Source: Sitta carolinensis
Lineage: Eukaryota > Chordata > Aves > Passeriformes > Sittidae
Length of the DNA: 64,000 bases
NCBI GenBank assembly: GCA_032173965.1
Contig: JAVUNC010000005.1
Location: forward strand, 47,478,501-47,542,500
Direction of reading: 5' to 3'
This document shows positions 12,101-24,632 of this stretch, in pieces. Positions within the stretch are counted from its first letter, which is position 1. The number at the start of each line of letters is the position of its first letter. Under the pieces are notes generated by a model that was given only the letters and a program-made list of their open reading frames with translations, did no database searches and was not told the origin of the DNA. A program made the translations under genes and the position numbers.

Positions 12101-12617
12101 TAAAAGCTGGCTGGCTTCTCAGACTTAAGAGTGTATCTTAGCTGGCTGTGTGAGAATTTGTGTTACTTAAGCCCATGGTCGGCCTCTGAAATGGGGAAGA
12201 TTATGGATGGCAGTTTCTGAAGAGCCAGCTAACTGATTCGTTGATGGGACTCAACTGAGACCAACCAACCCTTCCCAATCAAGAAATTAAAACTGCAGTT
12301 TGATAGCAAAAGGTGTTTTTTATTGTCTGCTTTTGGTGAAATCTTTTTCAAAATAACATTTTAATTTCTGGTTTTGCTTTTGGACTTCTAAAGTAGAAAA
12401 TAAAGGCAGTCCTAAGTGTTCAAACCTAATTCTAATAGTGTTGATATGCTATGTAGAATTTTTTTCATTGTAGAAAAGCATTTAGTGTTAATGATTGAGA
12501 ACATGTAGTGTAAGCAGAGTTGTATACTTCTCTAAAATTATGCAGGAGGGGCTATTCCTGTAGTGGGGTCCTCATGTTCAATTCTGTTCCTATCAAACTT
12601 TTCTTACATATAAAAAG

Positions 12618-12634
12618 AAAAAAAAAAAAAAAAA
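12618..12634. repeat. Poly(A) tract, A17
   Basis: A run of 17 A follows an A-rich lead-in. No recognisable retrotransposon body precedes it on the + strand, so it is best treated as a simple repeat. Confidence 0.8.
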
Positions 12635-14229
12635 GGTGGTTCAATTATTCTTACTGCCTGGGTCCCATTCCTAATGGCTCTTGACTAGACTTCAGTCTTG
12701 ACTGAACTGGAAACATTGAAGATGTCTGAATATGTATAGCACTGCTGATGTGTCTGTGTCACACTGGTGTTTGGCCACACCACTCCTTGATTGCTTCAAG
12801 TGAGCATTTCTGCTGCTGCTTACCACTAAGATACATATTGATTTGTTTGGGGTCACTTGGAAAAACATGTCATTCTTCATTATGCATGTACATGGGTTTC
12901 CTTTCATTTTAGAAACAGGAAGGGACAAAAATAAAAAGCTAGATCCAAAGACTGACCTGTAGTCAACAGTGGATTCTGTTTAGCCCCGCTGGAGGGTAAG
13001 ATCTGCTCTGGGTGTTGTAGAGTCTGTGCTTTGCTGCCTGTTTGCCTTTGAAGACAAAAAAATGTAGAATTAAATTTTACCGACTCTTGAACTTCTTGCT
13101 GCCTTCATGAACAACAGCTCAAGCTGTCAAACTTCCAGTTTTGGATACAACAGAGCAATGATCTTGCAGTAAGACTCCTGTTTCTTTTTGCCTCTTACCA
13201 GTGATTCCTCAAGAATGGAGCTAAGCAGTGGTAGCCAAAAATGCAAGCATCCTCTTAGCTCAGCCTGGTGACAGTGAATATGCTTGTGTTTTTTCCATTG
13301 TCTTTTCTGTTTCTCTTTTACCACAGCATTTGTACCGTGATGATATTGGAAGAGGGGGAAAAGTGTTACCAGGTTCTTTGTCAGGGAGCCCTGGCTTGAG
13401 TTCCTTGAGATTTCACCTGTTCTCCGTTTGGGAAGGCCATTATTTCTTGTGTGAATTGTGATGCAACAAATAGAAAGAAGCTAGGTAAATTACTTTTTCC
13501 CCCTACTTTTTCCTTCCAAGCACACAGCATGCCTGTGTTCATACCGATAACGGTGTATGGAATTCATTGCGCATTGTGCTGGAATACAATGATTTGGTTT
13601 TGTAGTATTTTACCAGTATGAACTCAGTCATCTCATTGCTAGTAAATTGCAAATCCTAAACAGAACCCTCTGATGAGCTCTGATGGGACCTCAATACTTA
13701 GCTAGAAATTGTATAGGGAGCTACTATGCTGGAAGCTTTAGTACAGTTTATTGGACGTATTGTTCATATCACATTCCCTGTAAAATTAGGTGTTGCAAAG
13801 TGTCTTTTTAATAGTTTTAACTGATCTAAAGACTTGGTTTAGCAGAGCTGACTGAATGGCTTGTGTCCATGTACAGCGTCACTAATGCCTGGGAAAAATA
13901 TACCTAAACTTATTAGCTGAAAGAAAAATATGTGCTGTCATACTTACCAGAATAGGAATAAACCTTCATACACCATAATGAAATGTTGTTCGTCAGCTTT
14001 CTTTTAGTTCAATATCTGCAGTTTGCTCTTACCTTTGGTCAGGTGCCTGGATAAACTTGAATTTCCACGAGATTTGATTTGTTCAACAGTGTTTTCTATG
14101 AGTAGATGTTCTGGAATAGTGGAAATTTTTTTAAAAAATTAACATAAATGGTTACATGATAAATGTAGTGAATGGTGCATGATTAGCATTATGTTTTCTG
14201 CTGGGAAATACAAAACATCAGGGCAGAAA

Positions 14230-16495
14230 CAGTCTGGGAGGTTCTTGTGGAGTGTGTGTCCTCTGACGCGACTGATGAGGTGGAAAATGAGGGAAGGCAC
14301 CTGCTGGAACTGTGGTTTATGAACAGAGAAGGACTGGTGGGTGATGTGATGGTCAGAGAACGTCCTGGGCAGAGCAATCATGCAAGGATAGTTTTCAGTT
14401 CTTGGGGAAGTAAGGAGGGGAGTCAGCAAAGCTGCCACCTCGGACTTCCAGAGAGCAGAGTCTACCCTGTTCAGGAGCGTGGTTGACAGAGTCCCTTGGA
14501 AGGCACTCCTGAAGGGCAGAGGAAGGTTGGACATTCTTCAAGAAGGAGGTCTTACAAGTGCAGGAGCAGGCTGTCACCAGGTGCTGAAAGCTAAGCCAGC
14601 AGGGAAGACTGTTCTGTCTGAACAGAGAGCTTTGACTGGAACTTGGGGAGAATAAAAAGAGATGACCTTTGAAACAAGGAGCATTAAAATCAGGATGATT
14701 ACAAGGATGTCGTGAGGTTATATGAAAAGAAAATTAGAAGTCCAAAACCTAACTAGAACTTAATCTGTCTGCTACCATGAAAGACAATAACAATGTTTCT
14801 ATAACATACAGTAGCATCAGAAGGAGGGCCAAAGAGAATCCTTTATTGGATGTGGAGGGTGACAAAGGATGAGGAAAAGGTTGAGGTGCTTAATGGTTTC
14901 TTTGCCTCAGTCTGTCACAGTAAGACCAGTTATTATCTGCGTATCCAGTCCCCAGAGCTGGAACACAAGGATGGGGAGAAAAAAAATTCTCCTGTAATCC
15001 CAGGGAAAATGGTCAGTGACACTGTAACACCACTTAGACACATGCAAGTCTATGGGGCCAGATGGGATCCACTCAAGGCTACTTAGGGCAGAGGTGTTCA
15101 TTGAGCCTCTTTCCATCAGCAGTCCCAGCTACCTGGGGAGGTCCGAAGTGATTAGAAGTTGGCAAATGTGGTGGCCATCTACAGTAAGGGCTGGAAGGAG
15201 AATCTGGTGGCTGCAGGCCTGTCAGCCTGGCCTCTGTGCCAAGGAACATCATGGAATAGATCTTAAGTGCCAGCCATCATATGACAGGTATGGTTCAACC
15301 AGGCCTAGTCAGCATGTGTTTAGGAAAGTCAAGTCCTACTTGACCGACCTGGTCTCCTACAACAAGGTAACCTGTATAGTGAGTGCAGGAAAGACTGTCA
15401 ATGTTGCCTGGCTGGACTTCAACAAAGCTTTTGATAGTGTTTCTCTTAGCATTCTTGAGAAACTGGCTGCTCCTGGCCTGCATGGGTGCCCTGTTTGCTG
15501 GGTGAAAAACTGGCTGAATGGCCAGCCTCACAGTGGTGAGAAATGGAGTTGCATCCAGCTGGCAGCTGGTCATGAGTTGTGTTCCCCAGGACTCTGTGAT
15601 GCAGCCAGTCCTGTTTAATGTCTTTATCGATGATCTGGGTGAGGGGGTTGAGTGCACCCTCAGTCACTTTGCAGATGACCCAAGCTGGGCAGGAGTGTTG
15701 GACTGGTGCAGCATAGGAAGACTTTGCAGAGGGATCTGGTCAGGCTGGGTTGGTGGACCAAGGCAAATGGTATGAGGTTCAACAAGGCCAGGTGTCAGGT
15801 CCTGTACTTGGCTCGCAACAGCACCATTGCAGTGCTGCAGGCTGAGGGCAGAGTGGCTGGAAAGCAGCCCAGTGGATTGTCAGCAGCTGAACATGAGCCA
15901 GTGTGTGGGCCCAGGTGGCCAAAAAGGCCAGTAGCTCCTCTCAGATATAGTGTGGCCAGCCCCTGTACACTTGCAGGGCACCTTGAATCCTGTGTGCAGC
16001 TTTGAGCCCCTCACTACAAGAAGGACATTGAGGGGCTGGAGTGCATCCAGAGAAGGGCAGTGGAGCTGGTAAAGGGTTTGGAGCACAAATCTTAGCAGGA
16101 GCAGCTGGGTGAGCTGGGGTTGTTTAACCTGGAGAAAAGGAGACCCAGGGGAGACCTTATTGCTCTCTACACTTCCTGAAAGGAGGCTGTAGCCAGGTAT
16201 AGTTGTCCCTTCTCCCAAGTAACAAGCAGTAGGACAGGAGGAGATGGCCTCAAGTTGTGCCAGGGAAGGTTTAGATTTGATACTAAGAAATATTTTTTTA
16301 CCTGAAGAAGTCAAACATTTGAACAGGTTCTCCAGCAAAGTGGTGGAGTCACTATCCCTGGAGATATTTAAAAAGATGTGTACATGTTGTGGTTAAGGAC
16401 ATGGTTTTGTGGTGGCTTTGACAGTTCTGTGAGAGGGGTTGGATTTGATATTCTTTAAAGGCCTTTTACAAGCTAAGGGATTCCATGACACTGTA
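14230..16495 (+). mobile_element. CR1-type LINE, 5'-truncated, sense to TCF20, decayed
   Basis: This is a non-LTR retrotransposon fragment covering the end of the endonuclease-to-RT linker, the reverse transcriptase and the 3' end. Translated pieces across frames match the CR1 ORF2 layout in order: a segment with REGLVGDV at about 14.32 kb, GPDGIHSRLLR at about 15.05 kb, WLDFNKAFDSVS at about 15.41 kb, [16 protein letters not shown] at about 15.62 kb, and the RT catalytic box FADD at 15668-15679. The 3' end (about 16.43-16.49 kb) resembles the usual CR1 tail ending in a short ATTCCATGA-like repeat, with no poly(A). Reading is split among frames with stops, so it encodes no working protein. 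The 5' limit is approximate. Turnover of such copies is typical of bird introns. Confidence 0.88.
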
Positions 16496-19400
16496 ACCAT
16501 GTCTTTCCCTTTTGTTCCTCATCTTGCATTCAGGGGAAAAAGAATGAATTGAGCAGTGTTCTGTCATGTTGTGTGCATGGTTTGCCCACTGTAAGTTTAC
16601 TCTGTTTCACTTCATGTGTGGCAGTGGGGAGGTTTCTCTGCTCTCTCTTCTCCAGCATTTTTGCATGAAATGTATACATCTGATTTTCTGATGTTCTTGA
16701 TCCTGACCATGCCGTGTGCATATTGCTGCATAAAATTGGTCTTTTAGATAGAACTTGGTAAATATAATAATAATAGATACTTAACAGGCAGTAAGTTAAA
16801 TGAGTTGGGCAAAATTGTTACAGAAGGAAGTAGCAGATTGTCTTTGTGTTTGTATTGCAGGGCATTGCTGAGTGAGTGGCAGATCCTCTTCTGTAGTGTT
16901 GGAGAGCGGAAGTAGCAGGAGCATAATTGAGAATTGCTCCAAAGTGACGCTTTTTATTTTGCATGAGAAAACTGAATTGTGCTCTCCTTATCTCCCTTCC
17001 ATCTAAATCACTGCATTTTAATGGAGAAACATACTCTGAGAGTACATAAAGAGAACGCTGCTGCAGAATTGTTTGTTTGCCAGCTGTGGTAGGGCACTGG
17101 TTTTGGTGGTGAACTGGGGGTCCACTGCTGTGTGGTATTCTGCATCTTTACAGTTCTGACTTCAGTTAATATGATATTTACTTTGGAGAGCAGGGATTCT
17201 CGCATTCTGGCCTTTTTTCCTTTTGCTCCGTGTTTTCTCTGTGTGTTCTTTTCTGCATTTGGCATCTTTCAGCTTTTCTACATTAGGTATGTCTCATATT
17301 CTGGTTATCAGAGACAAAACTGTGTTCTTGCTTGCAAATTGCGTGGCTGAGTACATTTTTATTTCAATGGTGGTAGTATCCTGTAGTTAGGATATAGAAA
17401 TTTGACTTGTCATGTGTTCATTTTGTTTGTTTGCTTGTCTTTTTGCCTTGCAGTAATACAGCTTGTTTTATTTTTGAAAGGTGGAATTTGTGGAAAACCA
17501 AAGAGGGGGTGTATATATAATAGAGCTGCTGAAAATAGCAAGGGGAGGAGAAGAGGTTAATTATATGTACACTCTGCAGCATAGTCAAAACTCTGTCAAA
17601 GCTGGTGGAAAGAGAATACTTCAGTAAACCTGGGTCAAACTCACCAGCAAAAGCACATCTCTTAGCTCAGTGAGAAACAGCATCAGAGAGTTCCTGAAAG
17701 TGGAAGGGAGGAGGATTTAGGAAATAAACTTTGCTTGTCCACAGAACATATCCACTGTAATGTTTATAAAGGCTTTGTTGGTCTGTGTTTACTCATGGAA
17801 TTTTGGCTCTATGTGTTTATTACCTTTCTGGAATGAGCTAAGGAGTTAGGTCCATTGCTCAGATGATTAACAGGACTTGAAGAATTAAATCAGGAACGTT
17901 TAGCAAGGTGAAAGTAATTTAGTTGCCATCTTTCTAGCTGAAACAAAGTAGCAGATTTCACTTTTTCATAGAAAGGATGTTTTAGAGCAGGGAGGAATAG
18001 AGATCTAGTCCTTTTCTTATAATAGGACTAGGACTAAGTAAGGACTACATTAGCATTATGAAATGGTTTAATGTAATCCATTCTCTATGGTTTATATTAA
18101 TTGTACCTTTTTATTTAGCCTTCTTATGAGGGTAGATAGGGAGAGGCAGAAACAGTAGCCTTCTGGTTTTTTTTTTTCTCTCCTCCCTGGTGTACAAGAT
18201 TAGTGACTGCAGGAGTGTGGGAACTTAAGAGGATGGTGAGACTGATCCTGACAGTAGTGGATCATCAAAGCTCCCTCTGTCTTACTTTAAAATGTTAATT
18301 CTAATTTCCAAAAATTATGCTCTGAGTGCAGTATCTTCGTTATCCTCCACTAATCAATATTTACAGAGACTTGTTTTCTTCTCTGGTTTTGGATTCACCC
18401 CTCCTCTTTGCTTTCAACTGCTCACTTCCTTAAGGATATATCCTCTAGGATATGACATGAAATACATGCAGTAGGAGCTTCATCCATCAGCTTTCTGGCT
18501 TCAATACACTCCTGACACTATCACTGTGGTGATACAGAAATCCTCTGGGGAAGGAGAAAGATTTAAACCCCAGGTTGAGAAGATCTCTAATTGTAGGTTG
18601 TTAATTTCTCTGTACTGCTTATGCTCATTAGAGTTAATTTTGTGCCTGTGTTGTGGTCAGAGTATTGTTGACATTCCCTGCCTTTGGCTGTGGCAGCAGG
18701 ACTTGGAAGTGTGGAGTTTGTTGGTTAGAGTGGCTTGGGTTTAAAACCTATGTTTTTCAGACTTTTAACTGAGGTGTGTTAGAAGTTTAATCACTTTATA
18801 TGCATAAAGTTGATGTAGAAAGATTGCTTCTGAAAGGTTTTAACTCAGTGGGGGAGCTGGTGAGGGTGAACCAATTTAAGTGCTTTAGGCCAAGGCTGAG
18901 TATAAACCTCAGGAGTTCTGAGCTGTTTGCTCCAACACTGCTTTGTGCTGCCTTCTCTCTCTCTCATCTGTCTATTGGTTATGCCAGTGGAGCTACGGTG
19001 GGGATGCATAATGAGGTGGTTCAAGAAACTGGTCCAATCTGAAAATTTCAAAGAAAGCCTGCAGGGGTGGGGATGGGTAGATAGGAAGGGGGAGGGCCTC
19101 CTTAAAATAGTCCTACCTCTGAACTAATTTCTTTGTTGAATTATTTAAATGTATGAAGTTATTTTGTATTAATCTGAACTGTTTCTCCTGTCTCCATGTA
19201 AGTATGGCTAAAGTCTTAGTCACTCCCTGTTAGTCTCAGAAGACAAAGCTTACTGTAAGAATGGGTCTGCTTCAGATTGTGGCTTCAACATGAGGCAGAT
19301 ACTGTGGAATCCGAAGTGTGGAGCAAGAAGCAAAGTGGTATTTAGAGGAGGACACAGGTTGTAGAAGACAAGGAGAAAGGAGAAATGTTAGGTAAAGAAA

Positions 19401-22017
19401 AGTTGTTCTTCTAGTGTGAAAATCTTATAAATGCTTAGATTTTTTTATTTTTTTTTTTTTTAGAAGTTCAAACAGTTCTTATGTTTGGGAGAAATAAGGT
19501 TGCTCTCTGATTTTTTTTTATCAGTAAGTGTGATATGGCCTTGTCTGTATTTTCTTTCAAAGTGCGCCATAGCAGTAGTATTTGCAGACCTTCCACACTC
19601 AAATTCCTCTTAAATCTGCATTGATTTAGAGGGATGTAGTGCTGAATTCTTAGGAAGAATGATTACCTTGGCTAGTGAAAATTGAAAGTGTTAAAGCTAA
19701 ATTTTTGTCTTACCTTAAAGGAACAAAAACTGTCTGTAAGAGGATTGGAAGGTGTAAATTTGAGTACAACATTTCTGCAATTAAACAGTAATTCTTTAAT
19801 TTGTTAGTTTAGGTAGAACAAGGTTATATTTCTACCCGATTTTTAATGTTGCTGCTTATAATGTAAATAGGTGGTATTATCTTCAAAATGGTTTTACCCT
19901 AATATAATTCTTGTGTACAGGGCATAGCCTGTATTGTAATAATACTTGCACATAACTGATACAGATTTTATGTCAATTTACTTCATTTGCCTTGAGGAGT
20001 TCCCAGGAGTCTTAGTTACAGGCTCATTGCACCAGATGTTGTAAAAAAAGAATAAAAAGATTTAACTGTATAGACTATGTTGAATAGAAAAAACAGACAT
20101 ATTATAGGTACTATTTTATATGACCCTTATAAGTATTCATCTTAGCAACTTGTCATCAAGGCTGGGGCTACTGCTTAGTGTGAAAAATTGTAAAAGTTAG
20201 TTAAAAATAATGTGTTAGGATGGTGGGATTTTTTTCCCCCCACTGTATAGTTTTGAGTGTTTTAGATACTGGATAAATTCCTGCACAGAAAGTGGGAGCT
20301 TGGACAGATAGAACCTGGCAACACTGCTTACACTTTACTGCTTTCCTCTTGCAATTAATAATTGACTTCTCCTTTTCATTGTTTTGTAACTGAAAGGTAA
20401 AGGTTTAATGAGAGCTGTGATGCCTTTGCTGAGCCTCCTGTCTTGCATGTCTGAGGAGCAGCAGATCAGAAGTAGATCTTGAAGTGGATGTTCAGATTTT
20501 GCTGTATTGCCAGAGCAGATAACATATTGGACTGCTTGAAGACATAGGGGGTATGGACGCAGGTCAGTTTGCAGTGAGAGGTATGCAATGAATGATGAAT
20601 TGCCAAAATTTTTGGAGGACTAGTGAGGTGGATTAGGATGTGCAATCAGCTGATCTGCAGCTTGCAGAAAAAAAACAGATGAGCTGAGGGTTCAGTATTA
20701 TTTTCATTTTAGTATTAGGAAGGGTAGTTTAACTATTGTGTAAAGATGAAGAGCCTTTTAAATATGAGCTCCTGATTTCAAGAGCCCTTCAGTAGCCACG
20801 CCACTTAAAACAGTTCCTGCTGTGTCCGTTTTGCTGGTACAGATGTTTGTGTAATGATACAGTGAATGGATCTGTCAGGTCAGAAATGGCTTTTCTCCCT
20901 CACAGAATTTTCTTGACCGTATCAGTTCCATGATCTCACTTGCTTGTGAATGGCTATGTTAACACCATAGAGAAGGCTGGACCTCTTCAACTGGGCTAGA
21001 GAAGACTGACCCTGTATGTGAAACCAAAATTGTTGTTTAGTCTTTGATGTAAAATGGAATCTGATTGATTTGCATGGATTCTTATTAAAATAGCAGTGTC
21101 TGTTAAAAATTTGGATGGATAACTTTCAACAAGAGGTTGGTGGATTTTTGAAAGCTATTTAAGTGCATCTGTGCTGTTGATTGAGACTGAGAACCAATGG
21201 CATAATAATAAAATCAGATATATACAATCAGCCAAAATTCTGCTGAACTTTGATAATTTGTTATATTTCTAGAAATACATGTTTTCATAGTACTACAACT
21301 TAAATACTGGCTTACAACAGAAGTTCTTGTCAAATTTCTTCTTTCTTCATGTTTAGGAATATGAATTTAGCTTCATTAAAAGTGCTAAGCTAAACTGGAA
21401 ATGGTATTATAGTTCTGCTCACTTAGTAAGGAAAACTTACAGATGCAAAATAGTCTGTATTTCTGATTTGGTATTTTTTTAGAAAAAATATTTTGGATGT
21501 AAGGGAAGAAAGCAGCAGCCAAGTAATAGCCACATGCAAAATTTGATTATTTTTTGTTGTCATTTGTTTACATGATGCCTTTTATTTATAGCTGTTGAAT
21601 GCTCTAAATGTCTGCTCACATCTCCCCTGTGAGATAGGACTCAGGTTTACTATGGTTGGGCTTTTTCTGTGGTCACTTAAGGAAATACATGGAAAAATAA
21701 GGGAATGTAGATTTTTATCTAGCACAATAATCTCCAGAGCATTCCCCTCTTTCAACTGACAAAGCTCACTGTGCTCCTTCTGCCATGCTCATCTGTTCCT
21801 CACCCATTCTGTGAGAACCATTTCCTTAATTGTTCGGATTTAAGCTCATACATACGGACTTTCTGAAAAGCTGTACAGACATTTTGGTAAAGAAGGCAAA
21901 GTGTCTCTGTGAGATGATGGAAGCTAGTTACAATCCACTTGGCCAAGCTGTAGCTCAGTTGAGGGATTTTTTGATAAAAGTTTTCACTGGGAAGGACAAA
22001 ATTAAATTTTGGTGTCT

Positions 22018-22020
<3 letters not shown>

Positions 22021-22060
<40 letters not shown>
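22021..22060. repeat. Poly(T) tract, T40
   Basis: Forty consecutive T are flanked by GTCTTGA on the left and GGTCAAGACC on the right, which form a short imperfect inverted repeat around the tract. It may be a simple-repeat expansion or the poly(A) tail of an antisense retrocopy. I recognise no body to its right. Confidence 0.85.
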
Positions 22061-22061
<1 letters not shown>

Positions 22062-24587
22062 GTCAAGACCAGTACTACCGATTTGCAAGATGTGTTGCTA
22101 ATATGCATTATTAATTGATTAATTGGTACTTAAGCATGTGTAACCTCTACATATGGTTTCTAAGACATACTGTGATTTTTTAGAATTATAAAATTCGGTT
22201 TCCACTAATTCAGTATTCTGGGTTTAATTTTTATATACTTTACAAGATACTTCTGTTTATCTTCTTCCATAGAGTCTGGTGCTCTCTGTGATAATTAACC
22301 ATATCCTGTTTCAGCTTTGAGTGGTTTAGTAAGGTTTGCTTGACAGAATATACTGTGATGGCTTGGTGAGAGCCAGATCTGATTGTAGTTTTCTCTAAAA
22401 GTGTAGTGGTGAATAATATCAGGAACACAACTTTCTGAAAGAGGTGAGCAGTGATTGTTACTGCTTGGACAAACTGGTGACTGAAGGGCTGACTGTCTTG
22501 CTTTACTTCTACACCACGCCTAATGTTGAAAACAAGTCTTAATTATCCTCCCTTTTCTTTTAAAAAGGCTTCAAATGTAGAAGAAATAAGTTGTATCTGT
22601 TACTTTGTTAAATGCAGTCTTAGGTTTAATCTTTAAATTCATCTTCTTGTGGCATTGGTGGCTGATTTCCCTTCTCTTAAAAGCAGCAGTGTTCCTCTAA
22701 AACTGAAACAAGATCAGTCTATTCTCAGCTGTTGATCAGGTGTGCAAGTAGTAACTCTGTACCTGCAGAAATGAGGGTTAACAACTTGGCCTTGACAATA
22801 GAAATGGTACTCAGTACATGGAAAACCATTTTTCCCCTATTTCTGCCTGAATTTGTAGCATGGGCATTATTTCTTACAAAATATACTCCTGAACTGCTCA
22901 TACTCAGGTTCTGGCTGTTGAGATTGTTTTGGTTATGTGTGTTCTCTGCTAGTTTAAGAAGATACAATGAGGAAGCACCAAAATAGTAATTTTTGCATTT
23001 TGTATGACTTGTGGCAAGAAACTTATGTACGTCTCTGTCACTTGCACAGCATTTAGCAAGTGCTTCTATTTTAATAAGAACCCTGGACACTCTGTAACTC
23101 TCCCATCTTCTTTGTGTACAGTTTGGCCTATGGAAAACAGTATCTTACTGTTCGCCTGTAACCACATTTTGTTTCCTAATAAGCATGCTAGGAAGTGAGA
23201 GGCTTTTGACAGAGCACTAAAGATATATTGCATTTGACTGCTGCCTGAGACTTCTCTGCACAGATGGATCGCGGTAGTCAGCCCAAATCTGAAGAAAATT
23301 TAACGAAGCGGAAAGACCTCACTTATGTCCTACAGAATGAGCTGGTGGTGGTTTCATTTGATCCTTTATAGGCTTATAGTCAAGAATTAGGCATGTCCCT
23401 ACAGTATTTTGGTTTTTAGTTCACTTGTTATGAGCTGTTTGTAGTGATGCTTTACTATGTTGGCATCTGTGTTACGTGGGGAGATTTGGGCTGCTTGTCC
23501 TGTTATGTGTCCAGTCTTTGATAATAAGGACAAAAGGATTGGTAAAGATTTATGTGGCTGTAAAAGAAAGCCTAGCATGGTATATTGCAGAAGATCATGT
23601 CACAGAGTAATCTTGGTGTGGGAGTACTGATGAATTCTGTTAATCAGCACTGGTCAGGGGCACTCTGATACGCATGTAGGAACTATTGAAAGATGTTTAT
23701 ATGCTGTTGACTAACATTGGATAATCTTGCACACAGTGAGGTCACAATGCAGTAGCTTCATATTTTGAGGAACTCCCATGTTAGCAAAGTTCTATGAGGC
23801 TGTTTCAAATTATTAAACGAGATAGAAAATCTGCATTATGCTTAAAAATAAGTTCACATGAAGAAGGTAAATTGATACACTGCTTGAAATAACTTCACGT
23901 TTCACAAATAAGTCTGAGATTGGGGTAGGAGGACCTATTGCTTCTTTCTGTTCAAGACTTCTGTGCAGTGATTCTGTAAGTGAGGCTGGTTTTTATCAGC
24001 CACACAGCTTGTAATATGCTTCCTTTGTTCTTGCCAGGTCGAAAGCACATTTTGATTACTGGGCTGTTGGGGGAGAAATGAATGTGTTGAAGCAGAGTGA
24101 AACTTCTTAGCCTAGTGTGTGTAGTCTACAGTGTCTAGATGGATATGCTTAGATGGCTCTTCAGCTACAGGCTATAAATACTTTCAAGTCATGCAGCTTT
24201 TCTGAGAGAGCTGCATGCACGTGTAGCAAGAGTGTAGGTGTGACACTGGAGTAGTGAAAGCTGTGCCAGACTCTTACCTTCCCTTTGAATAAACAAAGAC
24301 CTTGCATATTGTGTGTGTTGGAAAGTACTGTAAATGTGTGTAATTTGTGGCTGTTAATAGAGCACTTGTTTGGAGGCAGGACTTTGTCCCTTCTGCTGGG
24401 GATGGCACTATGGATGTGTACCACCATTATGGAGTTTTATATGATTGTGTATATACAGAGTTTATATATCAGTCTCTAGTTGGCAGGTGGTGCATTGTCT
24501 CCTTGACATCGATGAGGAGGAGTATGTACCAATGAAAATGTTTTCTTTAAAGGCTTCCAGCAAAAAAAAAAATTATAAAATAGATAC

Positions 24588-24590
<3 letters not shown>

Positions 24591-24632
<42 letters not shown>
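24591..24632. repeat. Poly(T) tract, T42
   Basis: This is an uninterrupted run of 42 T, close in length to the tract about 2.5 kb upstream. Its flanks show no evident target duplication. Length is likely polymorphic and subject to sequencing error. Confidence 0.85.

Noticed and set aside
15052..16338. Open frames of 188 and 152 codons suggesting a host gene
   Set aside because: The + strand frames are pieces of CR1 reverse transcriptase and the minus frames are their shadows.
21800..22114. Frames with poly-Lys or poly-Phe runs
   Set aside because: They are produced by translating the T40 tract and are not proteins.
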